Assembly: GCF_014191305.1 (NCBI RefSeq)
Contig: NZ_JACHWJ010000005.1
Coordinates: 370,613 to 434,612, forward strand
Reading direction: 5' to 3'
DNA from: Pseudoclavibacter helvolus
GTDB taxonomy: Bacteria; Actinomycetota; Actinomycetes; Actinomycetales; Microbacteriaceae
Length of the DNA: 64,000 nt
This document shows positions 8,598 to 16,815 of the stretch, in pieces. Every line of letters starts with the position of its first letter. The stretch's first letter is position 1. The position numbers and the translations under genes were made by a program. The notes beneath the pieces were generated by a model. It was not told where the DNA came from. It saw nothing but the letters and a program-made list of their open reading frames with translations, and made no database searches.

Positions 8598-10058
8598 GTG
8601 ATGCGCACTCCGCGGGCCTCGAGCATCCCCGCACCCGTTGACACGGATGGGCTGCTTCGGCGCATCGTCTCGGCCGTCGGTCGGAAGATCGACGACTTCG
8701 CACACCACACGCCCTCACGGTTCGCCGTGATCATCTTCACGAGCATCATCCTGCTCTGGACGACGATCTACATGCTGCCGATCTCGTCGGCGGACGGAAC
8801 TGTGACGCCGTTCCACGAGGCGCTCTTCACGGCCGTCTCCACGATCTGCGTGACGGGGCTCTCCGTCGTCGATATGGCGACCCACTGGTCCGGCTTCGGC
8901 CACTTCATGGTGTTCCTGGGCATGCAGGTCGGCGCGATCGGCGTGCTCACGCTCGCGAGCATCATGGGCGCGATCGTGACGCGGCGCCTCGGCCTGAGGC
9001 AGAAGCTCGTCGCGGCGAGCGACAGCAACGCCCTGCGCACGCACGCTGGCCCCGTCTCGGAGTCGCAGGCCGTGAAGCTCGGCGACATCGGCGGCATCCT
9101 CACAACCGTCGCGATCTCGCTCGTCATCATCGAGACGTGCATTGCCCTCCTCATCATCCCTCGCCTCCTCATCGCGGGCGAGCCCCTGTGGGACGCGATC
9201 CTCGACGGCTTCTTCTGGGCGACCTCGGCCTTCACCAACACGGGCTTCATGCCGACGAGCACCGGCATCGAGCCGTTCGCGACCGACGCGTGGATGCTCA
9301 CGTGCCTCGCGACCGCCGTCTTCCTCGGCAGCCTCGGCTTCCCCGTCATCTTCGCCCTCACGCGCTGGGTGAAGACGAAGCAGCGCATCTCGGTGCACGT
9401 GAAGCTGACCCTGTCGACGACCGTCCTGCTCTTCGTCCTGGGCGCGGTGGCGATCTACTTCCTCGAGGGCGATAACCCAGAGACGATCGGCGCGCAGAAC
9501 CCGTGGTTCCGGCCCGTGACGGCCGGATTCATGTCGGCCATGACGCGCTCCGGCGGGTTCTCGACGATCGACCTCGCAGACGCCGACCCCGCCACGATGC
9601 TCGCCATGCAGATGCTCATGTTCGTTGGCGGCGGCAGCGCATCCACGGCAGGCGGCATCAAGGTCACGACGCTCGCCATCCTCTTCCTTGCGGCGTTCGC
9701 CGAGGCGAAGGGCGTCAACGACATCCAGGCGTTCGGCCGCCGCATCCCGAACGACGTGCTCCGCCTTGCGGTCAGCGTGACGCTCTGGGGCGCGACGATC
9801 GTTGCCGTCTCGTCCATCTCCCTCATGCACTTCGCCTCGGTTCCGTTCGACGAGGCGCTCTTCGAGGCGATCAGCGCGTTCGCGACCTGCGGCCTCTCGA
9901 CGGGCCTCACCGGTGATTTACCGGAGCAGGGCGCGTACATTCTCTCCATCACCATGTGGCTCGGCCGCGTCGGCACGGTCACCATGGCCGCAGCCCTCGC
10001 TTCCAGCGAGCACAAGCAGCTCTTCAGGCTGCCTGAAGAAAGGATCATCGTTGGGTGA
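8598..10058 (+). CDS. trkH: TrkH/KtrB-family potassium uptake channel subunit
   Basis: A 486-aa integral membrane protein with the four membrane-pore-membrane repeats of the TrkH/KtrB family. Selectivity-filter-like segments are recognisable (VTGLSVVD, NTGFMPTS, RSGGFST, CGLSTGLT), as is the conserved GGGSASTAGGIKVTT stretch. It takes up K+ and is gated by the cytoplasmic TrkA-type ring encoded next. The GTG at 8598 is followed at once by an in-frame ATG (8601); a GGGG ribosome-binding site lies just upstream. It overlaps trkA by 8 bp, which suggests fixed stoichiometry. Length and gene pairing resemble Ktr/Trk systems of Gram-positive bacteria. Confidence 0.92.
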   Translation: MMRTPRASSIPAPVDTDGLLRRIVSAVGRKIDDFAHHTPSRFAVIIFTSIILLWTTIYMLPISSADGTVTPFHEALFTAVSTICVTGLSVVDMATHWSGFGHFMVFLGMQVGAIGVLTLASIMGAIVTRRLGLRQKLVAASDSNALRTHAGPVSESQAVKLGDIGGILTTVAISLVIIETCIALLIIPRLLIAGEPLWDAILDGFFWATSAFTNTGFMPTSTGIEPFATDAWMLTCLATAVFLGSLGFPVIFALTRWVKTKQRISVHVKLTLSTTVLLFVLGAVAIYFLEGDNPETIGAQNPWFRPVTAGFMSAMTRSGGFSTIDLADADPATMLAMQMLMFVGGGSASTAGGIKVTTLAILFLAAFAEAKGVNDIQAFGRRIPNDVLRLAVSVTLWGATIVAVSSISLMHFASVPFDEALFEAISAFATCGLSTGLTGDLPEQGAYILSITMWLGRVGTVTMAAALASSEHKQLFRLPEERIIVG

Positions 10059-10719
10059 GCCGATTCCACACAATGCGCCGGTGCTTGTCATCGGCCTCGG
10101 CCGGTTTGGCGCTGCGACTGCTGGCCAGCTGCAGCGTCAGGGCCGCGAGGTCCTCGCGGTAGACACCGACGAGGGGCTCGTCCAGAAGTGGGCGGAGCGG
10201 GTGACGCACGCCGTGCAGGCGGATGCGCGCAACATCGAGGCCCTGCGGCAGATCGGCGCGCACGAGTTCGCGGTCGCCGTCGTCGCCGTCGGCACCTCGC
10301 TCGAGTCGAGCGTGCTCGTCACGGCCAACCTCTCCGACCTGAAGGTGCCGCAGATCTGGGCGAAGGCGATGTCGGCGACGCACGGCAAGATCCTCGGCCG
10401 CATCGGCGCGCACCACGTCATCTACCCGGAGCGCGAGGCAGGCGAGCGCATCGCGCACCTGCTCTCGGGGCGGATGCTCGACTTCATCCAGTTCGACGAC
10501 GACTTCGTGCTCGTGAAGCTCTACCCACCGAAGGCGATCCGCGGAGTGCCGCTCATGGAGTCTGGCGTGCGCACCAAGTACCGCGTGACGGTCGTTGGCG
10601 TGAAGAGCCCCGGGAAGCCGTTCACCTACGCGATGGCTGACACCGTGGTCTCGAACCACGACCTCGTGATCGTGTCCGGCTCGGCCTCCGACGTGGAGCG
10701 CTTCGCCGCGCTCACGTAG
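10051..10719 (+). CDS. trkA: TrkA-type regulatory subunit of K+ uptake (RCK domain)
   Basis: A 222-aa protein. The Rossmann RCK_N domain begins with the nucleotide-binding motif VIGLGRFGAATA and the strand-end acid VDTDE, followed by an RCK_C domain (about residues 140-222). It is cytoplasmic, binds NAD(H) or ATP/ADP, and gates the TrkH channel encoded upstream. The start is a TTG at 10051 inside the end of trkH, with an AAAGGA ribosome-binding site 6 nt upstream; no ATG or GTG fits as well. The single RCK unit is KtrA/CeoB-like rather than the double TrkA of E. coli. A strong hairpin follows the gene. Confidence 0.92.
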   Translation: MGEPIPHNAPVLVIGLGRFGAATAGQLQRQGREVLAVDTDEGLVQKWAERVTHAVQADARNIEALRQIGAHEFAVAVVAVGTSLESSVLVTANLSDLKVPQIWAKAMSATHGKILGRIGAHHVIYPEREAGERIAHLLSGRMLDFIQFDDDFVLVKLYPPKAIRGVPLMESGVRTKYRVTVVGVKSPGKPFTYAMADTVVSNHDLVIVSGSASDVERFAALT

Positions 10720-10741
10720 TTCTTCCCCACTCAAGCACCAT

Positions 10742-10796
10742 CGCTGCCTGTGTTTCGAACCTCCCGCTTGTCGGAGGGTTCGAAACTCAGGCAGCG
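10742..10796. terminator. Bidirectional hairpin terminator between trkA and CPBP gene
   Basis: A long near-perfect inverted repeat: left arm GCTGCCTGTGTTTCGAACC, right arm GGTTCGAAACTCAGGCAGC, separated by a short GC-rich loop. It lies between convergent genes, so it can end transcription from both sides. There is no long U-tract, which is common in high-GC actinobacteria. Confidence 0.75.
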
Positions 10797-10820
10797 TTTG
10801 TGCACTCGGGATGCTCGGCG

Positions 10821-12104
10821 CTAGTCGCGGGGTTCGGGCGGCGGCGAGTAGGGCGGCTGCTGGGGAGCTACGGGCGGCTGCTGCGGCTGACCGGCTCCCT
10901 GGCCGTACTGCTGCCCAGGCACCTGCTGGTGGGGCTGGGAGTATTGCTGCACCTGGGTCTGGCCGTAAGGCTGGCCGTGGGTCTGGCTCGGCACCTGACC
11001 GTAGGGCTGGCCGGGAGCCTGGCCGTAGGTCTGCATGGGCTGCTGCGCCGCCTGCTGGGCGAGCTGCGCCTGCTGCTGCGCATACACCTCGTATGCAGCT
11101 CGGGCCTCCTCCTCGCGACGCTGCTTCGCGGTAACGAGCGGGGCCGTCGTGGTCTCGATGCCTTCCTTCTTCGCGCGCCAGATGACAAACGCTGCGACGA
11201 CCGCGAGGAACACGGCGGGGATGAGCATGATCGGCCCGCCAGCACCTGCGGAGCGGTCGATGCCCTCGCTGAGCTGGCCCGTCAGCACGGAGGGGATGAA
11301 CAGCATGACGTTGTTCGAGGCGTGGATGAGCACGGCGCTCTCGAGGCCACCCGTGTACTTGACGGTGACCGACATGATGACGCCGAAGAAGAAGTAGTAG
11401 CCGATGAGCCACCAGTCGCCTGCGCCGTGTGCGAGGCAGAACAGTGTCGCCGAGACGGCAGTGCCGATGACAAACGACAACTGCGGCGATGACACCCAGG
11501 AGCCGGCCGCCCGCTGGAAGCCGCCGCGCGCCACGTACTCCTCGGACGCCGCCTGGAACGGGGTCGTAAGCAGCACGAAGACGAGCATGAGGATGGCCGT
11601 GCCGTCGACGTTGACCTCGGCGGGCTCGAGCAGGAAGAGCGCCGCCGAGTAAACCGCGAAGACCGGGACGATGACCAGCGCGAGCTTGCGGAACCACGCC
11701 CAGCGGAACCTGCCGGCGACCGACGAGATGGTGCCCGGCTTCACGCCGAAGAGCATGCGCTGGCCGAGGTACGCAAGCGGCAGGAGCGCCGCGAGCGCGA
11801 GGTTGTTGGTGACGAAGATGGCGGGCGTCATGGGGATCACGCCGGTCTCGACGGCTTCGCCGAGCGCTTCCTGGGTGAGCTCGCCGGTGAGCGTGGAGAT
11901 GAGGATGCCCGCGGCGCCGATCGTCATGGACGTGACGAAGAACCCGGCGATGAGGAACACGATGAAGAGGAGGCCCCTCCACCATCCCTTCCCACGCCCG
12001 ATCGGGCTGAGTGCGTGGTCGTAGGTGAGTCTGCTGCTGCCGGTTGGCTGCGCGGTGAGCGGAGCACTGCCGGTCGGGGTCGGAGTCATGCTGTGGTTGC
12101 TCAT
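10821..12104 (-). CDS. CPBP-family intramembrane glutamic endopeptidase
   Basis: A 427-aa polytopic protein. The CPBP (Abi) motifs are visible: EEYVARGGFQ (motif 1, with the catalytic Glu pair and Arg), FCLAHG (motif 2) and HASNN (motif 3). About eight membrane helices fill residues 40-315. The last 100 residues are a cytoplasmic low-complexity tail rich in Gln, Pro, Gly and Tyr (repeats of the type GQPYGQ). CPBP proteases are related to Rce1; bacterial members act in bacteriocin self-immunity or signalling, and no substrate can be inferred here. The Q/P/G tail is unusual compared with short CPBP proteins but occurs in actinobacterial ones. Confidence 0.88.
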   Translation of the reverse strand: MSNHSMTPTPTGSAPLTAQPTGSSRLTYDHALSPIGRGKGWWRGLLFIVFLIAGFFVTSMTIGAAGILISTLTGELTQEALGEAVETGVIPMTPAIFVTNNLALAALLPLAYLGQRMLFGVKPGTISSVAGRFRWAWFRKLALVIVPVFAVYSAALFLLEPAEVNVDGTAILMLVFVLLTTPFQAASEEYVARGGFQRAAGSWVSSPQLSFVIGTAVSATLFCLAHGAGDWWLIGYYFFFGVIMSVTVKYTGGLESAVLIHASNNVMLFIPSVLTGQLSEGIDRSAGAGGPIMLIPAVFLAVVAAFVIWRAKKEGIETTTAPLVTAKQRREEEARAAYEVYAQQQAQLAQQAAQQPMQTYGQAPGQPYGQVPSQTHGQPYGQTQVQQYSQPHQQVPGQQYGQGAGQPQQPPVAPQQPPYSPPPEPRD

Positions 12105-12238
12105 GCCTCGACGCTACTCAGCGGGGGATGCCCGGGGATCGGCCGCAGGAATGATTCCGCCCCTGCGCCGCTCGGCTGCGCGGCGGAGGCGAGCCCAGAG
12201 CCGAGGCCGGAGCTGGAGCCGGGCTGCTGCGGGATGCG

Positions 12239-13792
12239 TCAGCGCTTGTGGGCGACGAGGTCGCGCAGGAGGAGGCGGTCGACTCGGTTGCCGTCGCCGG
12301 CCAGCCAATCGCCGACCTCGCGCAGCAGGGACTCCGTGGTGGCGAGGCGGACTCGCTGCCAGGTGAGCGCGTTGTCGACCTCGAGGGGGCCCTCTCGTTC
12401 CGCGACGACCGTCATCCAGCCTCGAACGGCGGACATCTCGCCGAACAGCTCGTGGAACCGTTCGACGGCGTGCGGGAACTCGGCGGCCGGCGACGAGAAG
12501 GCGACGCCGTCGTGGGTGAGCTCGCCGTCGCGCGAGATGCCGTACGTGCCTGGCGCCCAGAGCTCGTCGTTGATCAGCGCAACCCTTCGTCCGCTGATGA
12601 CGGCGTGCGCGATCGTGCCTGAGCTCTGACCTGGCAGGCGCAGCCCGTGCAGGATGCGCACGCCGGGGATCCGGAGGAGCTGGGCGAGCGGTTCGCCGAC
12701 CGATCGCTGGGCGAGGAACGCGCGCATGGGATTCGTGCCGCCGGCCGTGCCGCCTGCATCCATCGCGGTCTGACCGGGCTCGCCCCAGACCCGCTTGCCG
12801 TCGCCCGCGGGCGGGGCAGACTCATTCGCGAGCTGCACAAGCAGCCGCTCGCGCGTGACCGCGACGCGGCGCTGCGTGAGGCTCGACCACGCGAAGTAAC
12901 CGGACACGGCCGCGGTGAGGTAGATGGCGGCCTGGGTCAGGAGGCTCGCGAAGGCCGGGTTCTGCATGCCCGCCGTCGTCGCGAACAACGACATGACGCC
13001 GAGGGTCGCCGACAGGACGCCGGCCACGATGGCGATCACAAGCGTCGCGAGCCAGAGCACGAGAGCCCAACGCTGCGCGCGCACCCTCAGCCGGAGCGTC
13101 AGCCAGGCTGCGCTCAATGCCACGTAGAAGAGGACGGCGGGCCACATCGTGGGCTCTGTTCCCGTGCCGAAGGTCGGCACGGTGAGGCGGGCGAACGAGA
13201 AGTCGAGCAGCAGCAGGAGCGCGCCGATGAGGACGATCGCGGCGTGCACGGAGACCGCCGTCAATTCGCGGCGGGTGAAGGCGCGCTTCGCCGCGACAGC
13301 GGGCGGCCAATAGACGGGCTGCTCTTGCCAGCGGGTACGGAACCAGGCCATGCGCCGGACGTCGAAGACCTGCGCCGGAATGCGAGCGGGTGGCGGGGCG
13401 TCACGCGTGGCCGGCTCGGCGTGGGCGCTGCGGCGCGGCGCGGAGGCTGTGGAGTCTTTCGACGCACCGGAACGAGGGGGCGTTCGGAAGCGACCGCCAC
13501 CTCCGGCCGAGCGTCTGCTGGTCGGCGCCCACTGGGTTCGCTGCTGCGAGCGCACGCGGCGCGAGCCGCCACCGGCGAGCCAAGCGTCGTGCTCTCGGCG
13601 GGTGGTCTCGTCCGTGAGCACTTCGACCGCGAGGCGCACTCGGACGAAGTCGTCCGAGCTTCCGCCGAGGTCTGGGTGCGACTCGCGTTGCCTCGCACGC
13701 CCGACCCTGCGGATCTCTTCGAGGGACGCGGTGCGGGAGATGCCAAGCACGAGGTACAGGTCTTCCGTGAAGACGTGCCTCCGACCGCTCAT
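12239..13792 (-). CDS. J-domain membrane protein with NERD-like C-terminal region
   Basis: A 517-aa protein. The N-terminal J domain keeps the HPD tripeptide (residues 39-41) needed to stimulate Hsp70. A basic Ser/Arg-rich linker (about 75-135) follows, then four or five membrane helices between about 185 and 320. The last 170 residues, after RILHGLRLPGQSSGTIAHAV, have the spacing of a NERD nuclease-related domain (lpG..diDHvvv...) but lack the Asp of the IDH motif (here IAH) and the E-x-K pair, so any nuclease activity is doubtful. The J-domain call is firm; the NERD resemblance is by eye only. It may recruit DnaK to the membrane. Confidence 0.75.
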   Translation of the reverse strand: MSGRRHVFTEDLYLVLGISRTASLEEIRRVGRARQRESHPDLGGSSDDFVRVRLAVEVLTDETTRREHDAWLAGGGSRRVRSQQRTQWAPTSRRSAGGGGRFRTPPRSGASKDSTASAPRRSAHAEPATRDAPPPARIPAQVFDVRRMAWFRTRWQEQPVYWPPAVAAKRAFTRRELTAVSVHAAIVLIGALLLLLDFSFARLTVPTFGTGTEPTMWPAVLFYVALSAAWLTLRLRVRAQRWALVLWLATLVIAIVAGVLSATLGVMSLFATTAGMQNPAFASLLTQAAIYLTAAVSGYFAWSSLTQRRVAVTRERLLVQLANESAPPAGDGKRVWGEPGQTAMDAGGTAGGTNPMRAFLAQRSVGEPLAQLLRIPGVRILHGLRLPGQSSGTIAHAVISGRRVALINDELWAPGTYGISRDGELTHDGVAFSSPAAEFPHAVERFHELFGEMSAVRGWMTVVAEREGPLEVDNALTWQRVRLATTESLLREVGDWLAGDGNRVDRLLLRDLVAHKR

Positions 13793-13883
13793 GGCCGCCC
13801 CTCCCGCTGCTGGTTCAAGTTCCCAAGACTACGCACCGATCGCACCGTCACCCGTCGCCGTGCGGGAGAAGCCGAGCGTGCGT

Positions 13884-14723
13884 TCAGGAGTTCTCGGCCG
13901 CGAGTTCCGCCGAGCGGCGCTGGTTGGCGTCGAACGCCCGCTCGAAGAGTCCCGCGAGATCCGCGTCCTGCAGCACAGCGACGGAACGCTCAGTTGTGCC
14001 CTTCGGGCTCGTCACTCGGCGGCGCAACTCGGACGGCTCCGTCTCCGGGTCGCGGACGACCATGCCAACGGCCCCCTCGAACGTGCCGACAACAAGCTGC
14101 CTCGCGAGGTCGTCGTCGAAGCCCAGCCGCTTCGTCGCGTCGAGGTACTGCTCGATGAGCAGGAAGACGTGCGCTGGCCCAGAACCCGAAACTGCCGCGA
14201 GCGCGTCGATGCGGTCCTCGTCGATGGTCGCGACGCGACCGACGCTCTCGAAGAGCGCAACCGCGACGGCGAGGGACGCCTCGCTTGTCGAATCGTTGGC
14301 GGCGAGGCCCGTGACGCCGAGCCCGATGCTCGCGGGGGTGTTCGGCATTGACCGGACGATCTGGGCGCCGCCTGGCAGCCGGGCCGCCAGGCTCTCGAGG
14401 CGCACGCCGGCAGCCACCGAGATGACCACGGCGTCCGGCTTGATCGAAGCGGCGATCTCGTCGAGCAGTTCGCCGATGAGGTAGGGCTTGACGCCGAGGA
14501 CAATCACGTCTGCGTCTTCGACCGCGACCAGGTTCGCGCGCGGGTCGTTCTCGAGCGCCGTCGTCGTGACTCTGTCGTCGGTCTCCGCCGCGGCGGCCGA
14601 AGCTGCCGACCTCGTCGTGACACGCACGCGTGCCCCCTCGCCGAGGGGCGCAGCCAGCAGCCCGCGCAGGATCGCGCCGTTCATGTTGCCGCCGCCAAGG
14701 AACGCGTATGTCAGTGCCGTCAT
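13884..14723 (-). CDS. proC: Pyrroline-5-carboxylate reductase
   Basis: A 279-aa protein that reduces 1-pyrroline-5-carboxylate to proline with NAD(P)H, the last step of proline synthesis. The Rossmann motif GGGNMNGAIL is at the N-terminus, VKPYL follows the first half, and the C-terminal signature is seen in SGSGPAHVFLLIEQY and VTSPKGTTERSV. Usual family length. The ATG at 14723 begins MTALTYAFLGGG; an in-frame GTG about 24 bp upstream would only add an unconserved leader. It is divergent from the small CDF-like gene. proC near the HTH/bS22 pair matches mycobacterial gene order. Confidence 0.95.
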   Translation of the reverse strand: MTALTYAFLGGGNMNGAILRGLLAAPLGEGARVRVTTRSAASAAAAETDDRVTTTALENDPRANLVAVEDADVIVLGVKPYLIGELLDEIAASIKPDAVVISVAAGVRLESLAARLPGGAQIVRSMPNTPASIGLGVTGLAANDSTSEASLAVAVALFESVGRVATIDEDRIDALAAVSGSGPAHVFLLIEQYLDATKRLGFDDDLARQLVVGTFEGAVGMVVRDPETEPSELRRRVTSPKGTTERSVAVLQDADLAGLFERAFDANQRRSAELAAENS

Positions 14724-14837
14724 ACCCGGATTGTACGGATGCACCACCGACAGTCTCCGAATGCACCATCTGCTCTGAGAGCCGTCAGGGTGACCTCGGT
14801 ATGCTGGCCCTTACTCGTCGCCGTCGAAGGGGAACTC

Positions 14838-15137
14838 GTGCCGAATCCGGAACTCGCCGCACACATTCGCGAACTGCTGCTCGAAAACCAGCACGTGGGT
14901 GAAGTGCTCCAAGTGCGCAGCGTGGAAGTCGACGACCGGGTCACGCTCGTCGGCGTACGTGTCTCGGTGCTGAACCTCCCCCAGGTCCTCGACCTTCCTC
15001 CCGTGCTCGCGCAGCTCCGCGCTCTTGTACGCGAGGCCGCCCCGCACGCCGAGGCGATCTTCGTCGAGCCAGATGTGACGGAGCGACACAACGTGCACGT
15101 GAGCACTGAGTCGATCGTCATCCGCTCGGTCGACTAG
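14838..15137 (+). CDS. Stand-alone cation-efflux (CDF) C-terminal-like domain protein
   Basis: A 99-aa cytoplasmic protein with no membrane segment. Its core, ending REAAPHAEAIFVEPD, closely resembles the C-terminal dimerisation domain of cation diffusion facilitators (typical ending REAVPxAxxIYIEPD), but the six-helix transporter part is absent. The GTG at 14838 has an AAGGGG ribosome-binding site about 5-6 nt upstream, so the short form looks like a real gene rather than the tail of a broken one. The stop codon TAG lies in the first unit of an 18-bp tandem repeat (see that entry); without it the frame would run on. It could be a metal-binding regulator or a remnant. Assignment by motif recognition only. 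Confidence 0.6.
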   Translation: MPNPELAAHIRELLLENQHVGEVLQVRSVEVDDRVTLVGVRVSVLNLPQVLDLPPVLAQLRALVREAAPHAEAIFVEPDVTERHNVHVSTESIVIRSVD

Positions 15138-15227
15138 GCCAGCACCGACGACGAGGCCAGCTCGGTCGACGAGGCCAGCTCGGTCGACGAGGCCAGCTCG
15201 GTCGACGAGGCAAGCTCCGTCGACGAG
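15129..15227. repeat. 18-bp tandem repeat array at the 3' end of the CDF-like gene
   Basis: Five full units plus part of a sixth, of consensus GTCGACGAGGCCAGCTCG, at 15129, 15147, 15165, 15183, 15201 and 15219. Units 3 and 4 are identical; the others differ by a few bases. The unit is a multiple of three and in frame with the upstream gene, coding SVDEAS. The first unit reads GTCGACTAG, so one G-to-T difference makes the gene's stop codon. The array ends about 15 bp before the convergent tadA stop. Confidence 0.9.
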
Positions 15228-15241
15228 GAGGCGAGCGAGCC

Positions 15242-15730
15242 TCAGTCCCGGAAGAACCCGCGCACAAGCGCCGCGCACTCGGCTTCGCGCACGCCCGCGA
15301 TGACAACGGCGCGCTCCGGCAGCCGCCGGTCACGCACGAGGTCGTAGCGAGACCCGACTGCGCCGGCCTTGTCGTCCCAGGCCCCGTAGACGAGCGTCGC
15401 GATGCGGGAGGAGAGGATCGCTCCCGCGCACATCGCGCACGGCTCAAGGGTGACCACAAGCGTGCATCCGTCGAGTCGCCAAGTGCCGAGCCGCTCGGCG
15501 GCGCGCCTCAGGGCAAGCACCTCTGCGTGGCCCGTGGGGTCACCCGTCAGCTCACGCTCGTTGTGCGCGGTGGCTATGACAACACCGGATGCGTCGGTCA
15601 CGACCGCCCCGATGGGCACGTCGTCACTCGCGAGCGCCAGCTCGGCCTCGCCGAGGGCGATGCCCATCAGCTCGCTGAAGCGATCGTCGACGTGGAGTGA
15701 CACGCTGCCATCTTCCCACTGCGACCGCAT
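15242..15730 (-). CDS. tadA: tRNA adenosine(34) deaminase
   Basis: A 162-aa protein that converts A34 to inosine in the anticodon of tRNA-Arg(ACG). The zinc site is complete: HAE (catalytic Glu) near residue 70 and PCAMC near residue 98, with the family segments DVPIGAVV and TAHNE. Length is typical. The ATG at 15730 gives an 11-residue leader before the conserved part. It ends next to the 18-bp repeat array and is divergent from upp. Confidence 0.94.
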   Translation of the reverse strand: MRSQWEDGSVSLHVDDRFSELMGIALGEAELALASDDVPIGAVVTDASGVVIATAHNERELTGDPTGHAEVLALRRAAERLGTWRLDGCTLVVTLEPCAMCAGAILSSRIATLVYGAWDDKAGAVGSRYDLVRDRRLPERAVVIAGVREAECAALVRGFFRD

Positions 15731-15782
15731 CGGGCTGTCCGAATGTCACCGGGATGCCTCCGGCTTCGTTACTCTGTATTTC

Positions 15783-16418
15783 ATGCGCCTGCACGTAGCC
15801 GACCACCCGCTCATCACCCACAAGCTCTCGGTGTTGCGGGATGAGAAGACTTCGTCGCAGCAGTTCCGCTCGCTCGTCGAGGAACTGGTGACGCTGCTCA
15901 GCTACGAGGCGACGCGCGACGTCCGCACGGAGTCGTACGAACTGCAGACCCCCGTCGCGAAGACGACCGGCCTCCGCATGACCGACCCGGTCCCGCTCGT
16001 CGTGCCGATCATCCGCGCCGGACTCGGCATGCTCGACGGCTTCCTGAAGCTCGTCCCGAACGTCGAGGTCGGCTTCCTCGGCATGCGCCGCAACGAGGAG
16101 ACACTGCAGCCGGAGACCTACGCGAAGCGTCTTCCGGAGAACCTGGCCAACCGCCAGTGCTTCGCGCTCGACCCCATGCTGGCGACAGGGGGTTCACTTG
16201 TAGCTGCAATCGACTTCCTCTTCGACGCGGGTGCCGTCGACGTCACGGCCATCTGCATCGTCGCTTCCCCTGAGGGCATCGAGCGGATGCGCGAGGCCTT
16301 CGCCGACAAGAACGTCACGGTCGTTGTCGGGGCACTCGACGAGGGCCTCAACGAGGAAGGCTTCATCGTGCCGGGCCTCGGTGACGCGGGCGATCGTCTG
16401 TACGGCGTCGCGGAATAA
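15783..16418 (+). CDS. upp: Uracil phosphoribosyltransferase
   Basis: A 211-aa protein that makes UMP from uracil and PRPP in pyrimidine salvage. The PRPP-binding loop [18 protein letters not shown] and the uracil-binding C-terminal region [12 protein letters not shown] are typical of UPRT. Usual length. It is divergent from tadA, with only about 50 bp between the two starts, an arrangement frequent in Gram-positive actinobacteria. The ATG at 15783 begins [11 protein letters not shown], the canonical start of the family. Confidence 0.96.
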   Translation: MRLHVADHPLITHKLSVLRDEKTSSQQFRSLVEELVTLLSYEATRDVRTESYELQTPVAKTTGLRMTDPVPLVVPIIRAGLGMLDGFLKLVPNVEVGFLGMRRNEETLQPETYAKRLPENLANRQCFALDPMLATGGSLVAAIDFLFDAGAVDVTAICIVASPEGIERMREAFADKNVTVVVGALDEGLNEEGFIVPGLGDAGDRLYGVAE

Positions 16419-16433
16419 ACTTCGCGTCACCTG

Positions 16434-16463
16434 TTGACATGTGCCGTCACGAGGAAACATACT
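16434..16463 (+). promoter_or_regulatory. Sigma-70-type promoter for a leaderless transcript
   Basis: A perfect -35 TTGACA (16434-16439), an 18-bp spacer and CATACT (16458-16463) as the -10. The expected start site, 6-7 nt downstream, falls on the A of the ATG at 16470, so the mRNA would be leaderless. Confidence 0.6.
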
Positions 16464-16469
16464 GGCGGC

Positions 16470-16568
16470 ATGACGAACCACTCGCGAACCCTGACCGCCT
16501 TTTCGGCGACGGGAACAGCTGGCGTGATGATGCCCAGCAACGCGATGTGCTGTCGAATGTGCCGCTGA
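16470..16568 (+). CDS. Putative leaderless, cysteine-ended leader peptide (32 aa)
   Basis: A 32-codon frame beginning MTNHSRTLTAFSA and ending NAMCCRMCR just before TGA. Three of the last six residues are Cys, clustered at the stop. The ATG coincides with the predicted transcription start of the promoter at 16434-16463, and there is no ribosome-binding site, so a leaderless mRNA is expected; such mRNAs are common in actinobacteria. Mycobacteria have leaderless short ORFs with Cys-rich ends that act as cysteine-responsive attenuators, and this has that form. The downstream gene, about 250 bp away, is a winged-helix regulator rather than a sulphur-metabolism gene, so the regulated process is unclear. 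Coding status is inferred. Confidence 0.45.
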   Translation: MTNHSRTLTAFSATGTAGVMMPSNAMCCRMCR

Positions 16569-16815
16569 CTCCGGATCTCCTCCGTCGAGTCGCCGCATTC
16601 TTCGCCCCCTTCTCTCGTGAAGCTCTCTCTCGTGAAGAAGGACGCCTGCGCCCCTTGGGCCAGCGTGGTCGAAGCGCCCTCTGCTTTCCCAAGCACTGCG
16701 CTTCACCGCATCCCGCCGGGGCTCCAGCCCCTCGGCACCGTTCGCGAACCGTCGCGAACCGCACCCGCTCACAGTCGGGTGTCATGAGCATCATCACCTC
16801 AAAGGACTTCCACCC
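16569..16815 (+). other. Leader region between the short ORF and the winged-helix gene
   Basis: No gene seen. Two interleaved inverted repeats occur: CTTGGG (16654-16659) with CCCAAG (16688-16693), and GAAGCGC (16671-16677) with GCGCTTC (16698-16704). They cannot form together without a pseudoknot, which would suit an RNA switch. A direct repeat CTCTCGTGAAG lies at 16612 and 16627. TCGCGAACC occurs at 16742 and 16752, and also inside the short ORF at 16482. There is no U-tract typical of a terminator. Confidence 0.35.

Noticed and set aside
8715..9830. Long open frame antisense to trkH
   Set aside because: Opposite-strand frames stay open because GC-rich codon bias removes stops. The product is mostly Arg/Asp/His/Glu with no domain, and trkH on the other strand is certain.
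10045..11985. A 646-codon open frame antisense to trkA and overlapping the CPBP gene
   Set aside because: The composition is Arg/Ala/His-rich noise, it crosses a terminator hairpin and two well-supported genes, and it has no recognisable motif.
14838..15137. Degraded cation-efflux transporter pseudogene
   Set aside because: No trace of the membrane part is seen upstream (proC promoter region and proC follow), and the gene has its own ribosome-binding site, so a stand-alone domain is preferred. A remnant cannot be fully excluded.
15129..15227. CRISPR-like array
   Set aside because: The units are directly adjacent with no spacers, they are in frame with a gene, and no cas genes are present.
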